Shown: positions 29,694-39,030 of the stretch, piece by piece
Layout: every line of letters begins with the position of its first letter
How positions within the stretch are numbered: the first letter of the stretch is position 1
From: Bisgaardia hudsonensis
Lineage (GTDB): Bacteria; Pseudomonadota; Gammaproteobacteria; Enterobacterales; Pasteurellaceae
DNA: 64,000 nucleotides
Direction of reading: 5' to 3'
Assembly: GCF_004345785.1 (NCBI RefSeq)
Contig: NZ_SLXI01000001.1
Location: 1-64,000 of the forward strand
The notes under the pieces: generated by a model
What the model saw: only the letters and a program-made list of their open reading frames with translations
What the model was told of the DNA's origin: nothing
The model's database searches: none
Program-made: the position numbers and the translations under genes

Positions 29694-30908
29694 TTACTGT
29701 CGATATTGTTCCAAAAAACGAGCTAATTTATTTAATGCACTTTCAATTTGATCGGCATAAGGTAGTGTTACAATACGGAAATGATCTGGTGCATGCCAAT
29801 TAAACCCTCTACCATGCACTAATAAAACTTTTTCTTGTCTTAAAAGATCCAATATCATTTTTTCATCATCATAAATATTGAATTTTTTAATATCAATTTT
29901 AGGGAACATATACATTGCGCCCATAGGTTTAACACAACTAATACCTGGAATTTGATTAATTAAATCATAAGCTTTATTACGCTGCTCTAATAAGCGTCCA
30001 CCAGGTAAAATAAATTCATTAATACTCTGATAACCACCTAAAGCAGTTTGAATAGCATGTTGCATTGGATGGTTGGCACATAGTCTCATTGAGGCAAGCA
30101 TATCAATACCTTCAATATAACCTTGAGCTTGATGTTTTGGTCCATTTAAAATCATCCAACCTTGACGAAATCCTGCAACACGATAAGCTTTTGATAACCC
30201 ATTAAATGTAATAGTTAATAAATCTGGAGCTAACGCTGCAATATGATGATGAACCGCATCATCATAGAGAATCTTTTCATAAATCTCATCAGAAAAAATA
30301 ATCAGATTATGTTGACGAGCGACCTCCACTATTTCTAATAGTAATTCTTTGCTATAAACGGCACCAGTTGGATTATTAGGGTTAATAATCACAATACCTT
30401 TCGTTTTAGAGGTAATTTTACTTTTAATATCATTTATATCAGGAAACCAATTAGCTTGTTCATCACATAAATAATGTACGGCTTTGCCTCCTGCAAGGGT
30501 TGTTGAAGCTGTCCATAACGGATAATCTGGCATTGGAATTAATATTTCATCTCCGTTATTAAGTAATGCTTGTAAGGACATAGTGATTAATTCAGAAACA
30601 CCATTACCAATATATACATCATTTACGGTCGCTCCTAGAATATTTTTAGATTGGTAATATTGAACGATTGCTTTTCTCGCTGAATAAAGTCCTTTTGAAT
30701 CGCAGTATCCTTGAGCGGATGGAAGATTTCGCAAAATATCTACAAGAATTTCGTCTGGAGCTTCAAAACCAAAAGGTGCGGGGTTACCAATGTTGAGTTT
30801 TAGAATTTTATTACCTTCTTCTTCAAGGCGCAATGCTTCTTTATGTACGGGACCACGGATGTCATAACAAACATGTTCTAATTTATCTGATTTAGGGAAA
30901 TATTTCAT
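29694..30908 (-). CDS. alaA: glutamate-pyruvate aminotransferase AlaA (class I PLP aminotransferase)
   Basis: Makes alanine from pyruvate and glutamate. Fold type I aminotransferase with INPNNPTGAVYS, SDEIYEKILYD, and the PLP lysine in TFNGLSKAYRVAGFRQGW. The N-terminal YDIRGPVHKEALRLEEEGNKILKLNIGNPAPFGF is diagnostic of AlaA/YfbQ. The frame opens at 30941, but relatives start at MKYFPKSDKLEHVC; the ATG at 30908 with AAGG upstream is chosen, giving 404 residues. Divergent from menF. Confidence 0.95.
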   Translation of the reverse strand: MKYFPKSDKLEHVCYDIRGPVHKEALRLEEEGNKILKLNIGNPAPFGFEAPDEILVDILRNLPSAQGYCDSKGLYSARKAIVQYYQSKNILGATVNDVYIGNGVSELITMSLQALLNNGDEILIPMPDYPLWTASTTLAGGKAVHYLCDEQANWFPDINDIKSKITSKTKGIVIINPNNPTGAVYSKELLLEIVEVARQHNLIIFSDEIYEKILYDDAVHHHIAALAPDLLTITFNGLSKAYRVAGFRQGWMILNGPKHQAQGYIEGIDMLASMRLCANHPMQHAIQTALGGYQSINEFILPGGRLLEQRNKAYDLINQIPGISCVKPMGAMYMFPKIDIKKFNIYDDEKMILDLLRQEKVLLVHGRGFNWHAPDHFRIVTLPYADQIESALNKLARFLEQYRQ

Positions 30909-31004
30909 AGGGTACCTTCGATTATTCGTTAAAAGTTGCATTATTTTAGGGGTATATTGTATTTATATTTGACTGACTAAAACTTTTGCTAAAAACTTTG
31001 GGTA

Positions 31005-31013
31005 AAGTGCGGT
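31005..31013 (+). repeat. DNA uptake signal core, intergenic
   Basis: Exact AAGTGCGGT between divergent alaA and menF, followed by AAAATTA as the extended signal expects. Confidence 0.9.
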
Positions 31014-31068
31014 AAAATTAGAGCTTATTTTTAACTTATTTTTCCACTAAATACAATAATTTTTTGAA

Positions 31069-32349
31069 ATGGATACTTTACAACAAATAAAAAGGGATTT
31101 AATTTCTATAATAAAGTGCCACAGACCTAGCAGAAAAGAGAAAATAAGTATTTTTCGTTTTCAAGTAACTGGGTATTTAGAATTACTGAGCTGGTTAAAG
31201 GCACAAGATTTATATCCTCAGTTTTATTTAAATTTTCGAGATAATGATAAAAAATTAGCCTCGATAGGTACTGTATTATCTTTTTCAGCACTCAATGAAG
31301 CACAGCAATTTATTTTATCAAACAAGGTTTCTCTAGTTGGAGGAATGAAATTTAATAATAATGTGATGTTTTTTCTACCTCGCCTTTTGCTTGAGCAAAC
31401 TAAAGACTCATTATGTATTCAATTTGTTATTAACAACGAAATAAACTGGCTAGATGAAAAAAAAGAGATACTTGAATTACTTGATTCTTTAACATTAACT
31501 AAACCAATACAAGATATTAAGCAAACAATTCAATTACAAACTAAAAAAGCAAGTCAACAAGAATGGGAAAGTTGGGTTGAGGATGTATTAAGAGAAATTA
31601 AAAAAGGAATTTTAACAAAAGTTGTTTTGTCAAATGAAACTAATTTTGTGACTGATTCACCATTAGATGACAAGGATTTTTTAGCTAAAAGTGAAAAATA
31701 TAATAAAGATTGTTACCATTTCTTATTAGCTGAAAATAAACATTGTACTTTTTTAGGTTCTAGTCCTGAACGATTATACCAACGTAATGGTCAATCTTTA
31801 GTAACTGAAGCGGTTGCTGGCACAGCGGTAATTACAGATAATGAAAAACAGAATAAACAACAAGCAACTTGGTTACTTAATGATGAGAAAAATGGTTATG
31901 AAAATTGGCTTGTTGTAAAAGATATTAAGCAGAATTTATTTCCTCATATTGAAGAAATAAATATTCAAGATAAAGAAATAAAACGATTAAGACAGGTTCA
32001 GCACTTAAAAAGAAGAATTACTGCAAGATTAAAGTGTGGTTACTTAGATCAGATTTGCTTAGAATCTATTCACCCGACAGCTGCAGTTGCAGGGGTACCA
32101 AAGAAAGAGTCAAAAAGCTTTATCCAACAAGTAGAAACTTTTAGTCGAGAGTGGTACGCTGGTACATTAGGTATTATGGCTGAAGATTATGCTGAATTTA
32201 CAGTAACAATTCGTAGTGCTTTTATTGAGGATAATAATATTCGTATTTTGGCGGGAGCTGGGATTGTTGAAGGTTCTGTTCCTTTGCTAGAATGGGAAGA
32301 AATAGAACGTAAAGCACTGGGATTAATCTCATTGTTACACAAAGAATAA
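31069..32349 (+). CDS. menF: isochorismate synthase MenF
   Basis: Converts chorismate to isochorismate for menaquinone synthesis. 426 residues. The chorismate-binding domain is C-terminal: LGSSPERLYQRNG, TEAVAGTA, ESIHPTAAVAGVPK and FTVTIRSAFIEDNNIRILAGAGIVEGSVP. The stop is followed directly by the menD leader, so the two are co-transcribed. The family name could also be EntC-like, but menD as neighbour decides. Confidence 0.95.
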   Translation: MDTLQQIKRDLISIIKCHRPSRKEKISIFRFQVTGYLELLSWLKAQDLYPQFYLNFRDNDKKLASIGTVLSFSALNEAQQFILSNKVSLVGGMKFNNNVMFFLPRLLLEQTKDSLCIQFVINNEINWLDEKKEILELLDSLTLTKPIQDIKQTIQLQTKKASQQEWESWVEDVLREIKKGILTKVVLSNETNFVTDSPLDDKDFLAKSEKYNKDCYHFLLAENKHCTFLGSSPERLYQRNGQSLVTEAVAGTAVITDNEKQNKQQATWLLNDEKNGYENWLVVKDIKQNLFPHIEEINIQDKEIKRLRQVQHLKRRITARLKCGYLDQICLESIHPTAAVAGVPKKESKSFIQQVETFSREWYAGTLGIMAEDYAEFTVTIRSAFIEDNNIRILAGAGIVEGSVPLLEWEEIERKALGLISLLHKE

Positions 32350-32364
32350 ATGGAGAGAATAATA

Positions 32365-34071
32365 ATGTCAATTAGTGTATTTAATCGTTGTTGGGCAAAG
32401 GTAATTTTAGAAACACTTGTTCGACAAGGCGTGTCGCATTTCTGCATTGCTCCAGGCTCTCGTTCTACTCCATTGACATTAGAGGCAAACCGTTTACAGG
32501 ACGGAGGAAAAGTCGTTTGCCATACTCATTTTGATGAACGAGGTTTAGGTTTTTTTGCACTTGGTTTATCAAAATCAATAAAACAAAAAGTGGCTATTAT
32601 TGTTACTTCTGGTACTGCTACGGCTAATTTGTATCCTGCGATTATTGAAGCTCGTCAGACAGGTGTTAATTTGATTGTTTTAACAGCAGATAGACCATTA
32701 GAGCTCCTAGAATGTGGAGCCAATCAAGCTATATTACAAGAAAATATGTTCGCAAATTATCCTATCGCAGCGATTAATTTACCTCGACCGAGCCAAGACT
32801 ATAATACTAGCTGGTTAATCTCAATTATTGATAATGCTTGCTATAAACAAGAACAAGAATCAGGTGTTATTCATATTAATGTCCCTTTTGCAGAACCTTT
32901 ATATGAAGCGAAGAATGAAGAAATTGATTTTCATCCTTGGTTATCAAATATACAACGTTGGTTGGCTCAAAATAAAAAATGGGTAAAGTACCAGTCTAAT
33001 CAACATGAAGTTTTAATGCATGAAAACTGGGATCATTGGCGTACCCAAAAGGGAATTATTGTAGTGGGACGTCTTCCTATTGAACAGGCAATAGGCATTA
33101 AAGATTGGGCGAATACAATGGGTTGGATAATGATTACTGATATTCAATCAACTGTTGAACCAAATTTACCACATGCTGATATTTGGTTAGCTAATGAAAC
33201 AATAAAACAAAAATTATTACAGGCAGATATTCTCATTCAACTAGGAACTGGCTTTATTAGTAAACGAATTAACCAATTCTTAAGTACATTCAAAAATGAA
33301 TTTTGGATTGTAGATTCTTCAAATAAAGTGATCGATCCTTATCATCATTCAAGTATTCGCTTTAATGCTAAAATTCATCATTGGTTGAGAGCTCATCCTC
33401 CACTAAGACAGAAACCTTGGTTAATTGAGCCTTTAGCCTTAGCTAATTTTTGTACTAAATTTATTGAAGAAGAAGTGAGTGGAAATTTGAATGAGGCGTC
33501 TTTAGCTTATTATATTGGTCGTATTTTACCTAAAAATAGCCAATTATTTTTAGGCAATAGCTTATTTGTTCGATTAGCAGATGCTTTAGCTAAATTACCA
33601 GATGGTTATCCTGTTTATACAAATCGTGGTGCAAGTGGTATTGACGGATTACTTGCGACAATATCAGGTATTAGTATTGGCACTGAAAAGATAACTGTAG
33701 CAATGCTTGGTGATCTTTCGGCACTATATGATTTGAATTCATTTGCATTATTGAAAAAATTAGATCAACCAACGGTTATTTTCATTATTAATAACAATGG
33801 TGGTGCTATTTTTGATATGTTACCAGTAGATGAATCGGTTAAAGAACAATATTATCGAATGCCACACAATGTTGAGTTTTCTCAAGTTGCCACTATGTTT
33901 GACCTCAAATATGCAAGACCTTATACTTGGGCTGATCTTAGTTCCGTATTAAAAACAGCATATATTCGCAAAGAAACAACCATTATTGAAATAAAAGTCA
34001 ATCCAAGTGACGGAAGTAATATTTATAAACGCTTAATTGAACAGATTAGTTATGCTGTTATTGGTTCGTAA
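32365..34071 (+). CDS. menD: SEPHCHC synthase MenD
   Basis: Thiamine-diphosphate enzyme joining isochorismate and 2-oxoglutarate, the next menaquinone step after MenF. The N-terminal ThDP domain has IAPGSRSTPLTLEANRL and the C-terminal domain MLGDLSALYDLNSFALL with IFIINNNGGAIFDMLP. The frame opens at 32350 right after the menF stop, but GGAGAG sits within that extension, so the ATG at 32365 (MSISVFNRCW) is chosen; 568 residues. No menH follows. Confidence 0.96.
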   Translation: MSISVFNRCWAKVILETLVRQGVSHFCIAPGSRSTPLTLEANRLQDGGKVVCHTHFDERGLGFFALGLSKSIKQKVAIIVTSGTATANLYPAIIEARQTGVNLIVLTADRPLELLECGANQAILQENMFANYPIAAINLPRPSQDYNTSWLISIIDNACYKQEQESGVIHINVPFAEPLYEAKNEEIDFHPWLSNIQRWLAQNKKWVKYQSNQHEVLMHENWDHWRTQKGIIVVGRLPIEQAIGIKDWANTMGWIMITDIQSTVEPNLPHADIWLANETIKQKLLQADILIQLGTGFISKRINQFLSTFKNEFWIVDSSNKVIDPYHHSSIRFNAKIHHWLRAHPPLRQKPWLIEPLALANFCTKFIEEEVSGNLNEASLAYYIGRILPKNSQLFLGNSLFVRLADALAKLPDGYPVYTNRGASGIDGLLATISGISIGTEKITVAMLGDLSALYDLNSFALLKKLDQPTVIFIINNNGGAIFDMLPVDESVKEQYYRMPHNVEFSQVATMFDLKYARPYTWADLSSVLKTAYIRKETTIIEIKVNPSDGSNIYKRLIEQISYAVIGS

Positions 34072-34341
34072 TGAATATTAAATTGTAATTATTTAAAGGG
34101 GTTTAGTAATATTATTAATTCATTACTATAACTTATAGCTTACAATAAGTTGAATTATATATTCAACATCTGTGAATAAGAGGTATAAGAAGAAATGAAA
34201 AGTTCATTATTTGATAAAATAGGTGTACGTTATCTGTTACTACAATAATAAATGGATTGAGACTAAGTTAAGAAGACTAGCCTTGATACAATATTGAACT
34301 AGTATCTAAAATTATTACTTAAATTTTTAACTATTTTTTAT
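34072..34341. other. gap after menD without a recognisable gene
   Basis: About 270 AT-rich bases. A 7-base hairpin GTTGAAT/ATTCAAC lies at 34149-34167. A 17-codon frame starts at 34195 with a purine-rich site, too short to support. The place where menH would be expected holds no remnant that I can recognise. Confidence 0.4.
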
Positions 34342-34514
34342 TTATTTCATACCCATTGCTGCTTCCATTTGTTTTAATTGTTTGAACGCTTGATTACAAG
34401 TTTGCTCTTGAGAATCTTTTGGCATTGCAACAAATTGAGCTTTCATTGCATCATTTGTGTTGCTTGAGCTACTGGTAATTTTGATAAGAAATTATTGTAT
34501 TTTGTAAAATAACC
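34342..34514 (-). pseudogene. remnant of a DUF5339-like small exported protein
   Basis: The minus-strand frame reads GYFTKYNNFLSKITSSS, then MKAQFVAMPKDSQEQTC, and ends KQLKQMEAAMGMK before TAA. The frame is closed upstream by TAA (34515-34517), and no signal peptide or ribosome site is found in any frame ahead. The pattern YF, AMP-x4-Q-x3-C matches the intact lipoprotein at 19552-19812 (YF, ALP-x4-Q-x3-C). It appears to be a 5'-truncated relative. An internal ATG could give a 34-residue peptide, considered unlikely. Confidence 0.6.
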
Positions 34515-34613
34515 TTAAAAGTAAAGTATTGTAAGTTTATATCTTTATTTCGGGTTATTTCGACAATATTAAGAGATTAAGAGGCATTGTAGATTTATAT
34601 TCAAGTTACTATT

Positions 34614-34641
34614 TAGGCTAATTCCAGTAGGAATTAGCCTA
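34614..34641. terminator. hairpin downstream of nlpD
   Basis: Perfect 12-base stem TAGGCTAATTCC and GGAATTAGCCTA with an AGTA loop, 35 bases past the nlpD stop. Neither side has a clean T run, so it may be a terminator or mRNA-stabilising stem. Confidence 0.55.
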
Positions 34642-34676
34642 ACGAAGTAAAAAAATTGATTTTTACTGTTTATTTT

Positions 34677-35828
34677 TTAGCGTCTTGGTAAATAGCTCAT
34701 CGGATCTACAGACTTACCTTTGTAACGAATTTCAAAGTGAAGTTTTACTGCATTCGTTCCTGAACTTCCCATTTTAGCAATTTGTTGACCTGTACTTACT
34801 TCTTGTTGATCTTTAACTAAAATAGTTTCGTTATGTGCATAGGCACTTAAGTAATCATTATTGTGCTTAATAATAATTAAATTACCATATCCTCTCAAGG
34901 CATTGCCTGCATAGACTACTCTCCCTGCTGAAGTTGCATTAACTGCCTGCCCACGAGAGCCTTTAATGTCAATCCCTTTATTTCCTCCATCGGCACTTGA
35001 GAAACCTTGTATTACTGTTCCATTAGTTGGCCAACGCCAAGCTATGTTAGAGGCAACAACAGGTTTTGTTGTTTGAATAGGAATGATGGATGGTGTTTTC
35101 TGCACTGTTGCAATAGTTGTATCTGTAACTGTTTGTTGAGCATTTGCTGTTGTTGATTTTATTGGTCCTACAATAGTACCATCCGATCCATATTTAGTGC
35201 CATTTGGTCCTTCTCTATAAGTTACCACTGGTTTAACTGGTTCTACAATTTTAGGCGATGGCGCAACTATATTTGTTGGTTCATTGCTATTATTAGGAAT
35301 AGTTAAGGTTTGACCTACGGCTAAATGGTAGGGCTCCGACATATTATTAGCTGTAGCAAGCTCATCTACGCTAATCCCTGAAATATAGGCGATTAAGAAC
35401 ATTGTATCGCCCTTGCGTACTTTATAGCTACTTCCTTTATAAAAGCCTTTGTCAATTTTACTATATTCTGGTGCATTGGTTTGCGGATTACGTGGAATAG
35501 TAAAATCTTGAGATACTTTTTGTGTTACTGTATTTACCTGAGTATTGATCTTTTGCTTTGTCGCATTTATTTGAGTATTTACTTTCTGTTTTGTCGCATT
35601 AACTTGCGTATTTACACCTTGTTGATAACCAATGTTTGTATTGTTATTAACAGGTATTGATTGCTCCACAATTTGTGGTTGCCAGCTGCCATTTGTACCT
35701 GTATTTGACACGGGCTGCATCACGCCAGGTGTTAGCTCACCACTTGCGTTTTCAACGGGAGCTGGTGCATTGGATGAACAGGCGGTTAATACTGTGATTG
35801 CAATTGGCAGTACTAAAAATTTTTTCAT
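34677..35828 (-). CDS. nlpD: murein hydrolase activator NlpD (LysM/LytM lipoprotein)
   Basis: Outer-membrane lipoprotein that activates an amidase for septal peptidoglycan splitting. Signal peptide with lipobox LTAC (Cys17). Three near-identical 11-residue repeats (VNTQVNATKQK type) occupy residues 72-104, coded by 33-base repeats. A LysM domain is at about 135-178 (YKVRKGDTMFLIAYISGI). The C-terminal LytM domain lacks catalytic residues: NKGIDIKG replaces HxGxD, and KLHFEIR replaces HLHFEIR, as in activators. 383 residues. No rpoS follows. Confidence 0.93.
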   Translation of the reverse strand: MKKFLVLPIAITVLTACSSNAPAPVENASGELTPGVMQPVSNTGTNGSWQPQIVEQSIPVNNNTNIGYQQGVNTQVNATKQKVNTQINATKQKINTQVNTVTQKVSQDFTIPRNPQTNAPEYSKIDKGFYKGSSYKVRKGDTMFLIAYISGISVDELATANNMSEPYHLAVGQTLTIPNNSNEPTNIVAPSPKIVEPVKPVVTYREGPNGTKYGSDGTIVGPIKSTTANAQQTVTDTTIATVQKTPSIIPIQTTKPVVASNIAWRWPTNGTVIQGFSSADGGNKGIDIKGSRGQAVNATSAGRVVYAGNALRGYGNLIIIKHNNDYLSAYAHNETILVKDQQEVSTGQQIAKMGSSGTNAVKLHFEIRYKGKSVDPMSYLPRR

Positions 35829-35844
35829 TTTATTTTTTTCTCCA

Positions 35845-36027
35845 TTAATTCATATTTGATTGTATAGCCTGCTCTTTTATTTCAGGAAACAGGTCGATTT
35901 TATCCTTTCCTTGATAGTCAACGGGTTGCATAATACCTGAAGGCAACAAATTTTCATCTTTTGGTTTTTGAGTAGCACAAGCCACCAATCCTAAGATTAT
36001 AGACAATAAAAAAAGTAATTTATTCAT
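35845..36027 (-). CDS. 60-residue lipoprotein similar to the NlpD N-terminus
   Basis: Signal peptide MNKLLFLLSIILGLVAC with lipobox LVAC (Cys17), the same position as in NlpD. The mature part LPSGIMQPVDYQ...FPEIKEQAI parallels LTPGVMQPVSNT...QPQIVEQSI of NlpD residues 32-58, then the frame stops. It lies 16 bases upstream of nlpD on the same strand. It looks like a partial tandem duplication of the nlpD 5' end that remained open. Function unknown. Confidence 0.7.
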   Translation of the reverse strand: MNKLLFLLSIILGLVACATQKPKDENLLPSGIMQPVDYQGKDKIDLFPEIKEQAIQSNMN

Positions 36028-36039
36028 ATTTATCCTAAA

Positions 36040-36615
36040 TTATTTTAACAGTAAGTAGGCTATTATAGCTAACGCCACGACTGACCAGCCAATAATTTCA
36101 ATAGATTTACGTAATTTCGCCGCAAATTTTTCTCCACCCCAAGCGGCTAATTTTGCTACCAGTAAAAATCTTGCATATCTTGAAATAAATGAGGTAATTA
36201 TAAAAGGAATAAATGCCATTTGCATTACACCTGCACAAATGGTAAATACCTTATAGGGTATTGGTGAAAATCCAGCAACAAAAACAACTAATATTCCCCA
36301 TTTTGTAAACCAAGAGATAGCGGTATCTAAATGATGTTGATAACCCCATTGTTGAATATAGTCAGACACCAGATCAAAGGCATAATAGCCGATAGCATAG
36401 CCTATCATACCGCCGAGCATAGAGGCAATGGCTGTGTATAAAGCAAGCTTAGTTGCTTGCTTAGGTTGCGACATTGACATTGGAATTAACATCACATCAG
36501 CTGGTATAGGAAAAAAAATCGCTTCTATAAAACTTACAAAAGTAAGCCAGAAAGTTGCAAAACGATGTTTAGACCATTGCATCGTTTTATCATACATTGC
36601 CCCGAAAATATTCAT
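36040..36615 (-). CDS. YqaA family (DedA/VTT-type) inner-membrane protein
   Basis: 191 residues with about four to five membrane segments. Recognised by WLTFVSFIEAIFFPIPADVMLIPM near the N-terminus and GILVVFVAGFSPIPYKVFTICAGVM in the middle, the paired re-entrant features of the SNARE-associated/VTT superfamily. DedA relatives include undecaprenyl-phosphate flippases; the function of YqaA proteins is not settled. It sits between surE and the lipoprotein genes on the same strand. Confidence 0.88.
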   Translation of the reverse strand: MNIFGAMYDKTMQWSKHRFATFWLTFVSFIEAIFFPIPADVMLIPMSMSQPKQATKLALYTAIASMLGGMIGYAIGYYAFDLVSDYIQQWGYQHHLDTAISWFTKWGILVVFVAGFSPIPYKVFTICAGVMQMAFIPFIITSFISRYARFLLVAKLAAWGGEKFAAKLRKSIEIIGWSVVALAIIAYLLLK

Positions 36616-36666
36616 TGATAGTTATTCCAAATATTTATACTTATTTTTATCAGTAAAATCATTGTA

Positions 36667-37407
36667 TTATTTACTTTCTAGCCAATTTTGTAAAGTATCT
36701 AGCGAATGATAAGCGGTCATATCTGCTTGAATAGGCGTAATAGAAACATAATTATTTTCAATGGCGTGAAAGTCAGTACCTTGCTGTTTATTTTCCGCAA
36801 GTCCTGCTGGACCAATCCAGTAAATATGTTCACCTCTTGGATCAGTCTGTTTAATAATTTCAGCGGCAGCGGAACGATGACCTAAATGGCAAACTTTAAT
36901 TCCTTGAAGCTGTTCATAGGGGACATCTGGCACATTAATATTTAATATCTCTCTTGTTTTTACTATTTTACTATGTAATTTAGGGACTAGATCACAAACT
37001 ACACGAGCAGCAGTTTCATAATATAAGCGACCATCTAAAGAAACCGCAATAGCGGGTAAGCCTAAGTGACGACCTTCAAGGGCGGCAGCAACTGTGCCAG
37101 AATAAATAATATCATCACCTAAATTGACACCCGCATTAATACCTGAAACAACTAAATCTACTTGACCTGATAAAAAACCATTTAATGCTAAATGGACACA
37201 ATCAGCGGGAGTACCATTAATACAATAGTCACCATTTGGTAATTTAATTGGACGTAATGGTTCAACTAGGGTAAGTGAGCTTGAGGCAGCACTACGATTT
37301 CTATCTGGAGCTACAACAGTTACCTGAGCAATTTTTCTTAATTCATCCGCTAAAATCTTAATTCCTTCGGCGTGAATACCATCATCATTAGATAGTAGAA
37401 TGTGCAT
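36667..37407 (-). CDS. surE: 5'/3'-nucleotidase SurE
   Basis: Metal-dependent phosphatase acting on nucleoside monophosphates and short polyphosphate. N-terminal [13 protein letters not shown] holds the metal-binding Asp pair, followed by [15 protein letters not shown] and [21 protein letters not shown]. 246 residues. truD lies 23 bases upstream, the conserved truD-surE pair. Confidence 0.97.
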   Translation of the reverse strand: MHILLSNDDGIHAEGIKILADELRKIAQVTVVAPDRNRSAASSSLTLVEPLRPIKLPNGDYCINGTPADCVHLALNGFLSGQVDLVVSGINAGVNLGDDIIYSGTVAAALEGRHLGLPAIAVSLDGRLYYETAARVVCDLVPKLHSKIVKTREILNINVPDVPYEQLQGIKVCHLGHRSAAAEIIKQTDPRGEHIYWIGPAGLAENKQQGTDFHAIENNYVSITPIQADMTAYHSLDTLQNWLESK

Positions 37408-37430
37408 TAATTTTTCCTTATTTTTATCTT

Positions 37431-38438
37431 TTATTCTTCTGAAATTATTACTAATTCCCTGATCAACGCCGTAGCATAGCTACCTGTTGGTAAAAAGAAG
37501 CTAATAGTAAGCCCTTGATGATTAAACTGCCAATTCAAATTTTGGGCTTGCATTAATACTGGGCGACGAGCCGGTTTTACACGCTCTTTTTTCATCAGAT
37601 TCAAAATATCTTGATGTTGTGTAACGATTTGATTTTCTAGTTCACAAGCTAACTGTGGCATATCGCCAACCAATGGAGCTGTTAATTGAATATCTTGTGT
37701 TTTTAATCGTTCTTGTAAAGCGGAAAAGTCTTCCTCTTTCGTTGCTGAAAACCAGCTATGCGAGCCTGTAAGTTGTAAAATATCATTTTCAAGAATAGTA
37801 TTTGTTAGCTGTTGATTAATTCGTTCAGATACCACTAAATTAAATATTTCACTTCTTGCGGCAGATAAATAAAAACTACGTTTCTTACGATCTTTAATAT
37901 TAATTTCACCCTTTGCCCAACGTAATGCTTGGGTTAAATTATGCCCGTCACGACCAAAACGTTGCTCGGTAAAATAATTAGGAAAACCATAATTCTTTAA
38001 ATTTTCCAACCGCACTTTTAATTCATCGGTTTCAACAACATTACGCAGTAAGATTTCAAAATGATTTCCTTTGAGACTACCAATACGAATTTTCCGATTA
38101 TGGCGAGTAACCGCTAAGATTTCTACGCCATCAAGTTGAAATTGACTAAAATCAGGGGTAGGTTTACCAGGCATTTGTAGGCAGAACCATTGTTCAGTAA
38201 CCGCTTGACGATCTTTCAAGCCCGCATACCCCATATTCCGAGAGGAAATGCCCGCAAATTTTGCTAACTGTTCTCCTACAAAAAGCGTATTACAATTAGT
38301 TTTTCTCACCTTTAATGCAACAAATTCTCCCTCCCCTGATATTTGGTAGCCAAGTTCCTCTTTAACGATAAAATCAGTGCATTCTGATTTTAAAAGTGCG
38401 GTTTGTTTTGGTGGCGTTTGTAAATAAGCTAAGTTCAT
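37431..38438 (-). CDS. truD: tRNA pseudouridine(13) synthase TruD
   Basis: Forms pseudouridine at position 13 of tRNA-Glu. The catalytic Asp is in [31 protein letters not shown] is also diagnostic. 335 residues. Two exact uptake signals lie inside (38009-38017 and 38394-38402). The ATG is preceded by AGAGAAAATA and, immediately upstream, by eight perfect ATATTT repeats, which could affect expression. surE follows. Confidence 0.97.
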   Translation of the reverse strand: MNLAYLQTPPKQTALLKSECTDFIVKEELGYQISGEGEFVALKVRKTNCNTLFVGEQLAKFAGISSRNMGYAGLKDRQAVTEQWFCLQMPGKPTPDFSQFQLDGVEILAVTRHNRKIRIGSLKGNHFEILLRNVVETDELKVRLENLKNYGFPNYFTEQRFGRDGHNLTQALRWAKGEINIKDRKKRSFYLSAARSEIFNLVVSERINQQLTNTILENDILQLTGSHSWFSATKEEDFSALQERLKTQDIQLTAPLVGDMPQLACELENQIVTQHQDILNLMKKERVKPARRPVLMQAQNLNWQFNHQGLTISFFLPTGSYATALIRELVIISEE

Positions 38439-38448
38439 TATTTTCTCT

Positions 38449-38496
38449 ATATTTATATTTATATTTATATTTATATTTATATTTATATTTATATTT
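38449..38496. repeat. simple sequence repeat, eight perfect ATATTT units
   Basis: Forty-eight uninterrupted bases of ATATTT between the ispF stop (38528) and the truD start (38438). On the truD coding strand the unit is AAATAT and the repeat ends 11 bases ahead of the ATG, just outside the ribosome site. It contains several overlapping -10-like hexamers. Slippage could change promoter or leader spacing. Confidence 0.95.
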
Positions 38497-38527
38497 TGCT
38501 ATTTTTATGATGTGCTATTACTATATT

Positions 38528-39004
38528 TTACGATTTAACTAATAAGGCTACTGCTTCACAGGCAATACCCTCGCCACGCCCCGTAAATCCTAGTTTTTCT
38601 GTTGTCGTCGCTTTAACATTTACTTGTTCGACTTCACAATTTAATGTTTCAGCGATAGCTTGACGCATATCATCAATATATGGACGCATTTTCGGTGCTT
38701 GAGCAATGATAGTGACATCAATATTCCCTATTTTATAACCTTTTTTCAATATGTTTTGGTAAGCTATCTGTAATAATTCACGACTATCCGCTCCCTTATA
38801 TTGCATATCTGTATCAGGGAATAATTTACCAATATCCCCAAGTGCTATTGCACCTAATAGTGCATCTGTTAATGAATGTAATGCTACATCGCCGTCACTA
38901 TGAGCAACTAAGCCTTTTTCATAAGGAATAGTTACACCTCCAATAATAATAGGACCTTCACCACCGAAAGCGTGAACATCAAAACCATGACCAATTCTTA
39001 TCAT
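38528..39004 (-). CDS. ispF: 2-C-methyl-D-erythritol 2,4-cyclodiphosphate synthase
   Basis: MEP-pathway enzyme for isoprenoid precursors. N-terminal [13 protein letters not shown] with the zinc ligands Asp and His, then [31 protein letters not shown], and C-terminal [19 protein letters not shown]. The frame opens at 39034, but AAGGA before the ATG at 39004 and the family N-terminus fix the start; 158 residues. ispD is upstream, separated by a Kef-type antiporter gene. Confidence 0.97.
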   Translation of the reverse strand: MIRIGHGFDVHAFGGEGPIIIGGVTIPYEKGLVAHSDGDVALHSLTDALLGAIALGDIGKLFPDTDMQYKGADSRELLQIAYQNILKKGYKIGNIDVTIIAQAPKMRPYIDDMRQAIAETLNCEVEQVNVKATTTEKLGFTGRGEGIACEAVALLVKS

Positions 39005-39030
39005 TCTTTTTCCTTGTTCTTTTTTCTTTA

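Noticed and set aside
34195-34248. 17-codon frame starting MKSSLFDKIG after menD
   Set aside because: Too short, no homology recognised and no terminator; a purine-rich site alone is weak evidence.
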